From positions 13,641,501 through 13,705,500 of the forward strand of contig CM040096.1 of the NCBI GenBank assembly GCA_022496805.1: DNA of 64,000 nucleotides, given 5' to 3'. Origin of the DNA: Pohlia nutans (Eukaryota; Streptophyta; Bryopsida; Bryales; Mniaceae). The notes beneath the pieces are model-generated. The model did not search any database. It saw only the letters and a list, made by a program, of their open reading frames with translations, and was not told the origin of the DNA. This document shows positions 22,131 to 32,530 of this stretch, piece after piece; the first letter of the stretch is position 1; the number at the start of each line of letters is the position of its first letter. The position numbers and the translations under genes were made by a program.

Positions 22131-23249
22131 TTACCAGGGTAACATTCTCTGGATCTCAAGAAGAACCTGACCAGAAGCATTGTCTAGAGGAGGCCAGAAC
22201 AGCCAATGGGAAGTAAGAAAAGCAAACCCTAGAGTAAGAAACTTGGCAACCCATCTTGGGGGCCTCCAAGAGAAAGAGAGTTTCCAAGCAGCCTCAAAGG
22301 CAACAGCAAACCCTTGCACCACGAAAAAGCTACTCATCTGCCACGTGGGCTCCTCCAACGTGACATAATACACAGCCAGCTCATGCGCCAATCCCGACAC
22401 CAGAAACGCTGCCAGCATGGCCACGAGCTTGGGTCCATCAACACCCCCACGGGCACCGGTCCCCGCGACCCTTCTCTCCCCTGTTTTAGGGTTTCGTTTG
22501 TGCAGGAGGTACAGCACAGGGCTGAAGACAGTCTCCCGCAAGCAATTGCTCACGAGCAGGTTCCATCGTTTTGCCCAAAACTCCTCCAGCGACACGGCCG
22601 CGAACGGGTTGTCGAAGTGCGGCTCGATTGTGATTTTGAACGCCGTATTTGCAATCGCAGCGAGAATTTCCAGAACAATTGTCACGAAGAGGTAGAGCTG
22701 GATCGAGAAGAGCAGATGGACAACAATCAACGGGAGTTTCAGCTCCTCTCTTTGCAAGAGCACCTGTAGGAGCATTCCCAGGGCTATGGATTTTATGACA
22801 GATCGAAGCAGAAGCATGTACCAGACCTCGGACTTGGTGACGCGATCGATCCACGACGGATACTCCACCGGCACGCGCTTCACGACGTGCCCGGCGCGTT
22901 TCATGTGCGCGGGGTAGGTCATGGCGATGGCGAATCGGGGGAAGCAATTGGCCACCCAGGGGTCGTACCCCGGGCCCGTGGTCCAGCACAGGAGCAGGAT
23001 CTTGAAAGAGCTGAGCCATGTGAGGATGCAGAACAAGCACGGGATGCCGATGAGGTGCGTCTGTCGGTTGAAGATGAACGGGAGGTAGGCGAAGGCGGTG
23101 AAGACGGGCGTGCTGGCGATGACGCGAGGGATGCCTTGCGGGAGGAGGCGGACGAACCAGTACAGGTACGCTGATGCAACAAACGCCACGGCGTGGGTGA
23201 TGAGCAATCCTTCCGTCCACGTTGAGGCTTCGTATCCCAGCACTGCCAT
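22131..23249 (-). CDS. MBOAT acyltransferase, wax synthase / sterol acyltransferase type
   Basis: An intronless 372-residue membrane-bound O-acyltransferase of the plant wax-synthase group, which esterifies long-chain alcohols or sterols with acyl-CoA in the ER. There are about eight hydrophobic segments from residue 16 on. The family motif FWAKRWN is at 224-230, followed by CLRETVFSPVL. The presumed catalytic His is H289 in SGLAHE within a membrane segment. The length is typical for the family (about 340-380). The start MAVLGYEAST is the first Met of the frame and precedes the first membrane segment properly. Coding GC is much higher than in the flanks; the long overlapping frames on both strands here are by-products of that. 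The substrate (wax ester or sterol ester) cannot be decided from sequence alone. Confidence 0.88.
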   Translation of the reverse strand: MAVLGYEASTWTEGLLITHAVAFVASAYLYWFVRLLPQGIPRVIASTPVFTAFAYLPFIFNRQTHLIGIPCLFCILTWLSSFKILLLCWTTGPGYDPWVANCFPRFAIAMTYPAHMKRAGHVVKRVPVEYPSWIDRVTKSEVWYMLLLRSVIKSIALGMLLQVLLQREELKLPLIVVHLLFSIQLYLFVTIVLEILAAIANTAFKITIEPHFDNPFAAVSLEEFWAKRWNLLVSNCLRETVFSPVLYLLHKRNPKTGERRVAGTGARGGVDGPKLVAMLAAFLVSGLAHELAVYYVTLEEPTWQMSSFFVVQGFAVAFEAAWKLSFSWRPPRWVAKFLTLGFAFLTSHWLFWPPLDNASGQVLLEIQRMLPW

Positions 23250-23409
23250 CTTGGAACTCTCTGAACCCTAATCAGGGTTTCCTGTATCCCTGCATTGTAT
23301 TCCAAGTCTTCTTCCCTCGTCACATCCTGAATCAAGACTAATTCTGGTACCAAAAACAATGGCGCTGACTCTTGCGTTTCGCACCACAATAACTATTCAA
23401 ACGTGTACG

Positions 23410-23735
23410 ATATTTCGTGAAGTCTGATTCTGCGCAAAGCTCTCTGTAAATTTCAGCTTGTTGGCAACGTCTAAGCTCACGAATTCCTGGACAATAACTG
23501 GAGAATTGTGCAGTAAGAATCGAGTGTGGAAGCAGCAAAGCATGATACCGGTAGAGTGGTTTTTCTCACCGTAGGCAGTTCTGCGCAAATCTCTCTGTAA
23601 ACTTCAGCTTGTTGGCAACATCTAAGCTCAGTATCAAGACGAATTCGACTGGAGAGTTCTGCAGGTGGAATTGAGTGTGGAAGTAGCAAAGTATGTTTGA
23701 GTGATTTTTCTTACCGTAGGGAGTTCTCATCAAAC
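23410..23735 (-). repeat. About 150-bp tandem duplication upstream of the MBOAT gene
   Basis: Two copies (about 23428-23577 and 23578-23730) share 'TTCTGCGCAAA', 'CTTCAGCTTGTTGGCAAC', 'GAGTGTGGAAG' and 'ACCGTAGG'. On the gene strand each copy contains CTACGGT(G/A)AGAAAAA, a good 5' splice donor context, so this may be a duplicated 5' UTR exon or leader. Whether it is transcribed is unknown. Confidence 0.65.
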
Positions 23736-23867
23736 AGGAGCAATGGTTTTGTATTCAGCTACTTGACTAATGATTTTTCTAGTGTCAGCTGACGCGGAAC
23801 TTTCCCGCATCACAAAAAGAGCTATGGCAATGCAACTGCGGTGATGCAAATGGAAAAGAAAGGCAAT

Positions 23868-23905
23868 GGCGACGTGACGGTGACGGTGACGGTGACGGTG
23901 GTGGC
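23868..23905 (+). repeat. GTGACG hexanucleotide repeat
   Basis: About five units of GACGGT/GTGACG form a short GC-rich microsatellite upstream of the MBOAT gene. Confidence 0.8.
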
Positions 23906-23939
23906 CGCAGGACTGAGGATTGAGAGTGAGTGATCCTGT

Positions 23940-25001
23940 GTTCTTGTCCACGTGATTTCATTCCTATTATCTAGGGGGAAAAGTCAAAATTTGAAAATTA
24001 AAGTGTAAGGTTTAACTGAACCCTTTCAAAGTCATAACCTTGTCCACCTACTTCTAGATTTTTCAAATCTTCATGCTGAGTCATGCTTGTAAGTTGAACA
24101 TGCATTTTAATACGTTGGACAAGCATTTAAGTAGACTGGACTTTGTGAAAGATCATCACTAGGATTCAAGTACCAAGGATTCATGATTTTAAAATGACAA
24201 ATTCAATCAATCATACTATGAACAATATCATTCTCACTAGGTTAAATTTTACATCACCAAAATCAATGAAGAACATCAGGCTAAATTTTACATCATCACA
24301 ATCAATAAAGAACATTGCATGTGTTTGCTCAAGTAATAAATAAATTTAAACAAAAAGAAGTCCACATAGCACCTACTCAAAACAACTTAAGAAATTTGTT
24401 CTTGTCCACGTGATTTCATACTAAGATTCTCTCCCTATTATCTAGGGGATAAACGTCAAAAATTGAAAATCAAATTTTAAGTTTAACCCCTGAAGGACCA
24501 AGGATTCATGGTTTTAAAATGACAAATTCAATCAATCAAATATAATTCACATGAGACCAAATTTTACATCACTACAATTGGTGAATAACATTGCATGTGT
24601 TTGCTCAAATAACAAATAAATTTGAGCAAAAGGAAGTTCACATAAGGTAGGATGTTGTGGAATTGTTAATGACCAAAATTAGTTAAAATGTACTCAGTGC
24701 TTTGCTCTTTTTGGAGGGGAAATGTAACTTCTTAGGACATGCCTTATTTTTTGGATTTCAAGAAATAAGCTATGTGCTTTAGAGCTACATATGTGCCATG
24801 AAATGAAGAGAGTTGATACATTTTAACCGTTTTAGGTCATTATCGGTTTCATAGCATTTGCCCTAGCGCCTACTCAAAACAACTTAAAAAAACATGAGTG
24901 ATTATTGGGTTCTGTCTACATGATTTCATACTAGGACTCTCTCCCTATTATCAAGGGAATAAAAGTCAAAAAGTGAAAATCAAAATTGTAGGTTTAACCT
25001 C
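23940..25001 (+). repeat. Chain of decayed TTAA MITE copies
   Basis: Copies of the 19193-19427 family start near 24173 and 24484 ('CCAAGGATTCATG', 'TTTTAAAATGACAAATTCAA', 'GAACATTGCATGTGTTTGCT') and alternate with 'GTCCACGTGATTTCATACTA' blocks. No genes are seen here. Confidence 0.6.
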
Positions 25002-25540
25002 TTAACCCCCTAAGTGATCAAACGACCATTTTATGGTCACTGTCCTTTTTTATAGGTTGCCCAAGATGAAAATTTATTTTTATTAAAAAATATATTCAAA
25101 TAGAAAATCAAGTCTACTTTCCAACCCAATTTGAATCATGTCAATCCGAGTTAAACTCCACCGAGCAGAATTTTTCAAAGACAAAGACTTCAATATTGTC
25201 CTAGTGTTATAAAATTTACTATGAGGAAACCAATGATGCTCTCCTTTGAAAAAGATTTCTTTTTTAATTTTAGAATAGAATGTCTAGTTTTAACCAATCA
25301 TACCAAATTTCAAATTCTAAAAATAAAATTTGTAATTTTGGTGAATATTAAATGGTAAATGTTTCTATATTCATTAAATGGATATTTAAAATATTTTTTG
25401 AAAGTTTGACCTTACGGATAATAACTAAACATCATGCTTCTCATTTTCTCTTTTGGAGCAAACTTCATCAAAGTTGAAGATGCAACAATTTATAACACAT
25501 CTAGGTTTTGCCCTTACTCCCTTTGTTATTAAGGGGTTAA
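25002..25540 (+). mobile_element. TTAA hairpin MITE inserted into another MITE
   Basis: TTAA at 25002-25005 and 25537-25540 encloses 531 bp. Ends: CCCCCTAAGTGATC at the left; the right complements to CCCCTTAATAACAAAG. The hairpin 18 nt inside the left end has arms GACCAT (25023-25028) and ATGGTC (25032-25037). The flanks join to GTTTAACCTCTTAAAGACCA, continuing AGGATTC, which is the terminus of the 19193-type family, so the target was itself a MITE end. Confidence 0.75.
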
Positions 25541-25770
25541 AGACCAAGGATTCATGGTCTTAGAATGAAAAATTTAGTGTGAAAAATATAATTCATATGA
25601 GACCAAATATTACATTACCACAATCATTGAAGTACATTGTGTGTTTGCTCAAATAACAAATAAATTTGATCAAAAGGAAGCTAACATAGCACCTATTCAA
25701 AACAACTTAAAAAACACGAATAAAATTGTGTGCTTGTCCATGTGATTTCATGTTGAGACTCTCCCTCACA

Positions 25771-26067
25771 ATGTTTGTGTCTCGATTTTTGTATAGAATG
25801 GATTATAATGATTATTTAGAGGACCTTGGTGGCACGAGAGAATATGATGATCCACCAAGATCAACTGTGCTTCCATCAAGACATAGTGGTATTTGTTGGC
25901 TTCCGGAGATTCTACTATTTGATGGTGAACTTCCAAGTAGCAAACAAGGAAGTCAATGACTAGTTCTCCTACCAGATGGAAGCACAACTGATCTTGATGG
26001 ATCATCGTATTCCCTTGTGCCACAAGGGTCAAAATCCATTCTATACAAAAAATCCAGACATAAACAC
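25771..26067. repeat. Inverted duplication of a coding-like fragment (long hairpin)
   Basis: The left arm 25771-25877 and right arm 25975-26067 are inverted copies, roughly 87% identical by eye apart from a gap of about 14 bases, separated by a 97-base spacer. Both arms, read outward-in, give the same peptide character: YRMD then GTREYDDP, RS, VLPS. That suggests the source was protein-coding, although I do not recognise the protein. Transcription would give a stem of about 90 bp, like young MIRNA loci that arise from inverted gene fragments. Confidence 0.7.
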
Positions 26068-26265
26068 TCTGCACTAAAAAACCGCATAAGTTTTTTAAGA
26101 GCCCTATTGTTCACTGCCAAATTTCTACAATTCACTATTATGAACCTTTTATGAGAATGATTTAATAAAAAGAAATCTAAAGTCTATAACTACAAACTTT
26201 TATACACGATAATAACCCCAAAACACTATATATTCACCAATGTCTGTATAATCTCTAAGAGAAAC

Positions 26266-26511
26266 TGTTGAGATAGAACAATAAATATAAAAGGCATAAA
26301 ACTCTGGAGAAGAAGAAGAAGTGTCAACCCTAGGAAGGGTTGGTTTTATATACTTTTACGTTCACCATAGAAGTTAAAGTTATAACTAAGAGTTAATAAG
26401 GTAAAAGTCAATAGAAATAGAAATACCTTAATAGAAATAGAAACTATAAGTTAAAATGCTGACTAAGCTGTGGATGGAGAGTGAATGGATGACATTCATC
26501 CTGTTTTAACA
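26266..26511 (-). repeat. 3' LTR of the copia element
   Basis: 246 bp, TGTTAAAACAGG...TCTCAACA on the element strand. It is nearly identical to 31215-31463. Confidence 0.93.
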
Positions 26512-26618
26512 CTCCTCGAACGATGATCTTCCTCATTAAAAAAACTTCATGATGCTGTGAAGGAAAAAGAGTAAAGTCATCGTTCGCCATCTAATTCACT
26601 CTAGTTCAGTAAGGGTCC

Positions 26619-29600
26619 TCATACCAGCCGTAGTGATGAGCCTGCGGTGCTGAGGGCTGGTAGTGCCTTGGTGAGGACGTCGGCGATGTTGTCTGCTGAT
26701 GCAATCTTCTTGACCTCGATCTGTTTGGTCTCGGTAAGGTCTTGAGTATAGCCGAAGAGGTGAGGACTGATGTGTTTGACACGGTCGGATTTGATGAATC
26801 CGGAGGAAACTTGCTCGATGCAGGCCGCGTTGTCTTCAAATATGGTCGTGGGCTTGTCCATCGATGTAAGGCCGCTCATTTGAAGGATGGCCTGTTGCAT
26901 AGTGCGTAGCCAAACGGCTTCGCGGGAGGCCTCGTGGAAGGCGAGTAGTTTGGCATGATTTGTGGACGTGGCGGTCACGGTCTGCTTGGTGGAGCGCCAG
27001 GAGATCGGTGCACCATTTTTGATGAAGATATAGTCGGTTTGAGACTTGCCTGAAACGGGGTCCGTCTTGAAGCTAGAGTCGGCGTATCCGATGATGTCGC
27101 TTGGAGTATCCTTGCGGAAGTGTAAGCCGAGATCCTCTGTGCCGCGGAGGTAGCGCAAGTGATGCTTGAGGCCCTGCCAATGCCGGGAGGTTGGTTTCTG
27201 ACTGTGACGCGCAAGGACGCTGACGGCGAATGAGATGTCGGGTCGAGTATTCGTGGCGAGGTACAGTAGAGCTCCAACTGCGGCTAAGTACTGTGGTTTG
27301 TCGATCTCCTCCTCGTCGTCATCTGCTGGTCGGTAGGGATCATCTTGAGTGCGACTTTTGCCAATCATGGGAGCTGAAAGCGCGTTGGCGTTGTCCATGT
27401 TGAATGTGCGGAGTAGTTTCTTCACATATGTTTGTTGATGAAGTAATAAGCTCCCATCTGCATAATGTTTAATCTGTAGTCCAAGACAATAGGATGTGCG
27501 CGCCAACACTTTCATTTCAAATTGTTTGGTTAGTAGGTTTTCCACATGCTTACTCAAAGCTGGGGTGCCAATAGAATTTAAGTCATCAACATATACTGCG
27601 AGGATGACAAAACCGGTGGTGTCTTTGAGGACGAAGACACAGGGTAGGGCGGGGTGAGTTTGGAACTCATGGGAAATCAAGGACTTGAGGTGATGGTACC
27701 ATGCTCGGCCTGCTTGCTTTAGGCCATAAAGGGCTTTGCATATCCTCAATCCAGAGAAGCGCCCAGGTTGTGCGGGTGTAGTGTTTGGTAGGAAATTTGG
27801 AGGAGGTTTGATGTGAATTTGGGCATCTAAGTCACCATAGAGATAGGCTGTGACTACGTTGAGGAGACGGGTTTCTAATGTCATTTGGACTGCTAGACTT
27901 AGGAGGTAACGGAAGGATGTGCTATCCATAACAGGAGAATATGTTTGTTCAAAGTCTATCCCGGGTTTTTGTGTGAAACCTTGAGCTACTAACCTCACTT
28001 TGAATCTAAGAATGTTACCATGTTCGTCTCGCTTACGAGTGAAGATCAGTTTGTGTCCTATCGGTTTGGTGATGAGATCGGTGACAAGGGGTCCAAATAT
28101 GCCTCGTTTTCTAAGTGATTGGTACTCGGCCTGTAAGGCTTTTTCCCAATGTGGCCAGTCTACACTCTTCTTGGCTTGGTCAAGTGTCATAGGATCTACA
28201 TCAGGGTTGGTGAGATATGACTCAAAGTCATCCCACTGGATATCAAAGGGTTGACTATGTTGATCATTCGGGTTGCAGTGGGTGTGCATTTATGCACGGG
28301 TTCGGATTTGCGGGGTGGCATTAAGCTTTTGTTTCTTGGCTGGAGCTATTGGGACAAGGTTGCCAGAGCCGGGTACGGGGCTCCTAACTATGCGTGGTCC
28401 CGAGTGGAAACCAGCGGGGATGTTCTCAGCAAGGTGTTGGAGATTGAGGAGTTTTCTAACTTCTGAGTCTGCTAATGCTGTGCGAGGATCTGGGTTAAGA
28501 GTGAGTGTTTCTAAGTCTTTAAAGTTTAGGCTATAATCGGTTTTAGTTTGAGAGCCGGGGAACTTGTTTTCTATGAACTTACAATTCTGAAATCTAGCTT
28601 TGTAAATATCGTCACTCCGGGGTAGTTTGTAGGGGATTATGCTAGGAGAGTCATAACCAAGGTAGATTCCTCAAATTCTATGGGGTGTCATGGTGTTCTG
28701 TTTGGGATCTGAGACTGGAACCCATATTTTGCATCCGAAGGTGCGTAAGTGAGCTATGTGAGGGGTTCTACCAGAGCTGAGTTCTAATGGAGTCTGTGTA
28801 TGCACCAGTGTGGGTCTAAGTCTAAGAAGGACTGCTGCATGCAACACGGCGTGACCCCAAAGAGTGGGAGAAAGATTAGCATGAAAGAGGAGAGGGCGTA
28901 CTATGAGTTGTATTTTCTTGATGTATGCTTCAGCTAGGCCATTCTGGGCATGTTCATAAGGTACTGAATAAGTGAGTTCTATCCCTGAGGCTGTACAAAA
29001 GTCTTCGAATGCTTGTGATCTAAATTCCATGGCATTGTCTATTCTAAGAAAACAAATTTGGTTGTCAGGGAAGTGGTTGCGGAACCTAAGGATCATTGCT
29101 AAAGTCTTGGGGAATACCATGTTATGGGTTGTAAGAAGTGACACCTCAGCTTGTCTACCTGAAGCATCAACGAGTACAAAGAAGTACTTGAACTGACCTG
29201 ACTGGGGAGTGATAGGGCCGCACCAATCGCCGTGGAGACGATACAATGCCGCTGGCATTTCAGTCGGGAGCTTCCACCGTGATGGCTGCCTGATGAGCTT
29301 CCCTTGAATGCACGCTGCGCACTCCTCGACACGCTCCGCATCACTCGTACATAGGTCGTGACCAATCAAGAGGGGAATCATTTTCCGCATCATGGTCGTC
29401 CCGGGGTGCCTCAACCGGCGATGCCAAATGTTGGCTTTGGAGCTGGCGGCTAGAAAAGAGGCCTGGGCACCCCCCAGGGGTAGGCGTGCGTGACGCTCAT
29501 ATTGGTGTTCACTGGCCTCTTCCTCACCTTTGCAAGGGGGGCTAGCTTGCATGATGCAAAGCTCATATAGGCCGTTGGCTGCCGCATGTGCGGTGGCGAG

Positions 29601-30965
29601 GCGCCGCGGCCCTCGCCTAAGCTTGAGGACCTCTTCATCGTTTTCCACCGCAGTAGAAACGTGGATGTCATTAGCCCGTAGGTCACGGTAGCTGATCAGG
29701 CTCCGAGGGGCGTCCGGGGCGTACATAGCCCTTTTGCAGATGAGGGGGGCTCCCCCGGGCAGAATCGCAACTGCCCGGCCTTCACGAAACTTGAAGTTTT
29801 GTTTGCCGGCGATTGTGACTATGTCACAGGTTTGCCACGGCTCATTTTGAGTTTTGAACTCAAAGTGTGACTGGTCTTGCAAAACGGTATGAGTGGAGGC
29901 GCTGTCAAGCAGAGCAATTTAAGCTTTGTTGGCAGACGCGCTACTCTGAACCATGTAGATTTCGGGGTCTAATTCGCTGAGTGTGGGAGAAGGAGCATCG
30001 AGGGTGTGAGTTTCCCTCTTTCCTTCCCTCAGTGACTGCAGCTCCTTGTACATGGCAATGACATAACTAGAAGCACGACATTCCTTAGCATAATGACCTT
30101 TTCTGCCGCATTTATGACAAGTTCCCTTCTCTGTTTTTCTCCACGATTAAGAGGACCGGTCGGTTCTGGTCTGATTCGCGTACCTTTGGGGTTTGGAAGA
30201 TCAGTTCCACGTGTGCTTGGGCTTCCAGTTTCCCTTTTGCTTCCGGCGTGGTGCGTCGGAGATGTGGGACTCCCTGCTTGGATTGCCCGGCTTCGGGTGT
30301 GGCGTGGGTGCCGAGCTGGTTGTCTTGAGCGGGTTCTGGACTTCGCTGTTGTGAATCTCCTTTGCTGGCCTTGACTCTGCATTCTTGAGGAGCAATTGTT
30401 GTTGCAATTCGGCTAACAGAAGGTAGGACATGAGTTCGGAATGTGTAGTAAACTTCATGTTGCGATATTGTTGAGCCAAAATTGCACAAGCAGGAGGAAA
30501 AGTAGAGAGGGTCTTATCGATCATCTCGGTGTCGTTGATGGTATCGCCACAAAGCCGGAGTTGGGCTACAATGCGGTGAAGTTCGGAGTTGAATGCGAGG
30601 AAATTTGGGAAATCCATCACGCAGAGGCCGATCCAGTCGCTCCGGGCTTGTGGCAGAAAAATGGTCTCTTCATGCTTGAATCGTGCCGCCAGCGCCGCCC
30701 ATAATTCGGCTGGATCCTCGACTTGGATATACTGCTGTCGAAGTGAAATATCGAGGTGCCGGCGTAAGATGAGTAGCGTATGCCATTTGTGTGAAGTTGG
30801 GATCTCCCCCTCGTGTGCAGGCGCGATCGTGGGGTCGAGTTCCTCTGCACGCAAGTATGCACGCATGTCGATGTTCCACCCTAAGTAATTGGATCCATCT
30901 GGCTCGAGCGGATCGAAAAAGAGAGGTTGTGTTCGAGTCTCGCGGTGTTGGCGTTGCGTGGCCAT
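26619..30965 (-). pseudogene. Copia gag-pol polyprotein with five in-frame stops
   Basis: One continuous frame of about 1,449 codons from ATG 30965. Order: gag (UBN2-like; RRHLDISLRQQYIQ); zinc knuckle CHKCGRKGHYAKEC near 30119-30078; protease active site LLDSAST near 29910; GAG-pre-integrase (IWHRRLRHPG) and integrase with D in HGDWCGP, D in RIDNAMEF and E in NGLAEAYIKK; reverse transcriptase with YVDD in VYVDDLNSIG; RNase H with GYADSSF. Stops: TGA 30203-30201, TAA 30149-30147, TAA 29921-29919, TGA 28673-28671, TAA 28292-28290. No frameshift is needed; reading through all five keeps homology. The RNase H block STNHAKLLAFHEA has Lys where relatives have Glu (HAE). The element cannot make its proteins by ordinary translation. 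Confidence 0.9.
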
Positions 30966-31214
30966 GACTATGGGGTCTATAGAGATGCTGTAGAAGGAGG
31001 AGAAAAGAACAAAAGGAGGGTGACGGAGAGCAAGAACAAGGGTTATAAAGAGTTACAAAAGGCTATATCAGAAGAGTAAGAGCAAGAGCTACAAAAAGCT
31101 ATATCAAAAGAGCAAGAGGAATAGCTTCAAAGAGCTACAAAAAACTACAAATGAAGAGCTAGAAAGAGCTATGGTGGAAAAGCTTTGGTGGAAGAGCTAA
31201 CGGTGCTGATAACG

Positions 31215-31463
31215 TGTTGAGATAGAACAATAAATATAAAAGGCATAGAACTCTGGAGAAGAAGAAGAAGAAGTATCAACCCTAGGAAGGGTTGGTTTTA
31301 TATACTTTTACGTTCACCATAGAAGTTAAAGTTATAACTAAGAGTTAATAAGGTAAAAGTCAATAGAAATAGAAATACCTTAATAGAAATAGAAACTATA
31401 AGTTAAAATGCTGACTAAGCTGTGGATGGAGAGTGAATGGATGACATTCATCCTGTTTTAACA
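31215..31463 (-). repeat. 5' LTR of the copia element
   Basis: 249 bp. It differs from the 3' LTR by one extra GAA unit in a GAA run and two transitions. Confidence 0.93.
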
Positions 31464-31954
31464 GAAACCATAGATGAGATACTTCAAACAAAGAGAGCCT
31501 CACATCTCCCCCGAGCTCAATCTTATAGCAGAAATGACTATCAATTTAGTCTAGGACTTTACTACCACTTTCAAAATCTTATCTTTGGTTCTATTTGGAG
31601 CTCATCCCTAAAGTAGTAGTACTAGTCAGTTTAAGTATTAGTACTCATCTTGTTGACATTGCTGCCTATCTTTATCTCAAAAATCATTCGCTTGGAGCTT
31701 TCTAATTCAATTGCATTTGTCATAATCTTAGAGTAGTCTAACTCTACTACACAATTTTTTAAATTCGAGTTCTCTCATCCTTCCAATTATAGTTCTCTAA
31801 CATCCAAATGCCACTCATCCATTTTGAATTGTCTATCTTGACTCCAACTTTGCTTACACACTAGCCATCGTCACATATAATTGGTGTTTTGATCATCTCG
31901 GGATTCATTCATCCAAAGTACCATCGTACCTATTCCTCAACATATAATCAAGAT

Positions 31955-32530
31955 CTACCCCTAATGATATCAACTATATCCCTTAGGATATTCATTATAC
32001 CGCCTAGGTATCAACTCTATCTCTCATGGTATTAACTATATCCAACATAGTATCATTTCCACCCCTCGTGGTATTAACCCTTAAATGTCAAAAAAGCCCT
32101 ATGGGCTTTTTAGAAAGGAATAATTGAAATAAGAGTAGTTTTTTCAACCCAATCAAGTGAGGACTGGTGTGTTGGAAAGCTACTGAAAAAACAATCTAAA
32201 TTTCAAATTTGCATCTCATTTGGGAGATTGTGGAATCATTGACAAGCAATCAAAGTTATCAAAATGAACAGGAGTCGAGGTTGGGGCAGTTGAGGTCGTT
32301 TTTTGAAAAGTGCTACAGTGTCGCAACAATGCTGGCCAGCAGAGCTGTTTTTTCATTTTTTTCACGAAAATTTAGATGCCTTTCGGGTTGTCCCGCCCAG
32401 GCCCTCTTGAGGTTTAAGGGTTAACTATATCCAACATAGTATCAAATCAACTATATCCCTTATGATGTTAACTATACCCCACATGGTATCAAATGTACTT
32501 CACATGGTATATTACATTTACTAATAAATA
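31955..32530 (+). repeat. Minisatellite interrupted by a TTAA MITE
   Basis: Imperfect units of about 22-25 bases built on GTATCAACTATATCCC and CATGGTAT run on both sides of the MITE at 32074-32424. The MITE inserted in a TTAA of the unit GTATTAACTATATCC. Confidence 0.6.
32074..32424 (+). mobile_element. TTAA hairpin MITE, family B
   Basis: TTAACCCTTAAATGTCAA at the left; the right end carries TTAAGGGTTAA (32414-32424). The hairpin 13 nt inside the left end has arms AAAAAGCCC (32091-32099) and GGGCTTTTT (32103-32111). It is related to 42713-43122 and 53371-53765, which have different stem bases. The 32209-32424 frame is inside the element and is not a gene. Confidence 0.75.

Larger units (their letters stand above)
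26266..31463 (-). mobile_element. Ty1/copia LTR retrotransposon (5.2 kb)
   Basis: A complete element with LTRs at 26266-26511 and 31215-31463, a 5-bp target duplication GAAAC (26261-26265, 31464-31468), and TG...CA LTR ends. The primer binding region next to the 5' LTR reads, on the coding strand, CGTTATCAGCACCG, resembling the half-tRNA type seen in plant copia elements. Domain order gag, protease, integrase, RT, RNase H is that of copia. The LTRs differ by two substitutions and one triplet, so the insertion is recent. Confidence 0.95.

Noticed and set aside
21917..22180. A repeat protein (EDLGFRVYG units) on the minus strand
   Set aside because: The 39-bp minisatellite stays in frame by arithmetic; it overlaps the end of the MBOAT gene and has no other support.
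22486..23389. Long overlapping reading frames on both strands around the MBOAT gene (22314-22769 plus, 22486-23220 minus, 22919-23389 minus)
   Set aside because: They are shadow frames of GC-rich MBOAT codons; only 22131-23249 has family motifs and plausible membrane segments.
26606..26839. Small minus-strand frames in the copia element (26606-26839, 26975-27277 and others) as separate genes
   Set aside because: They are alternative frames of the RT-RNase H coding region, without domains of their own.
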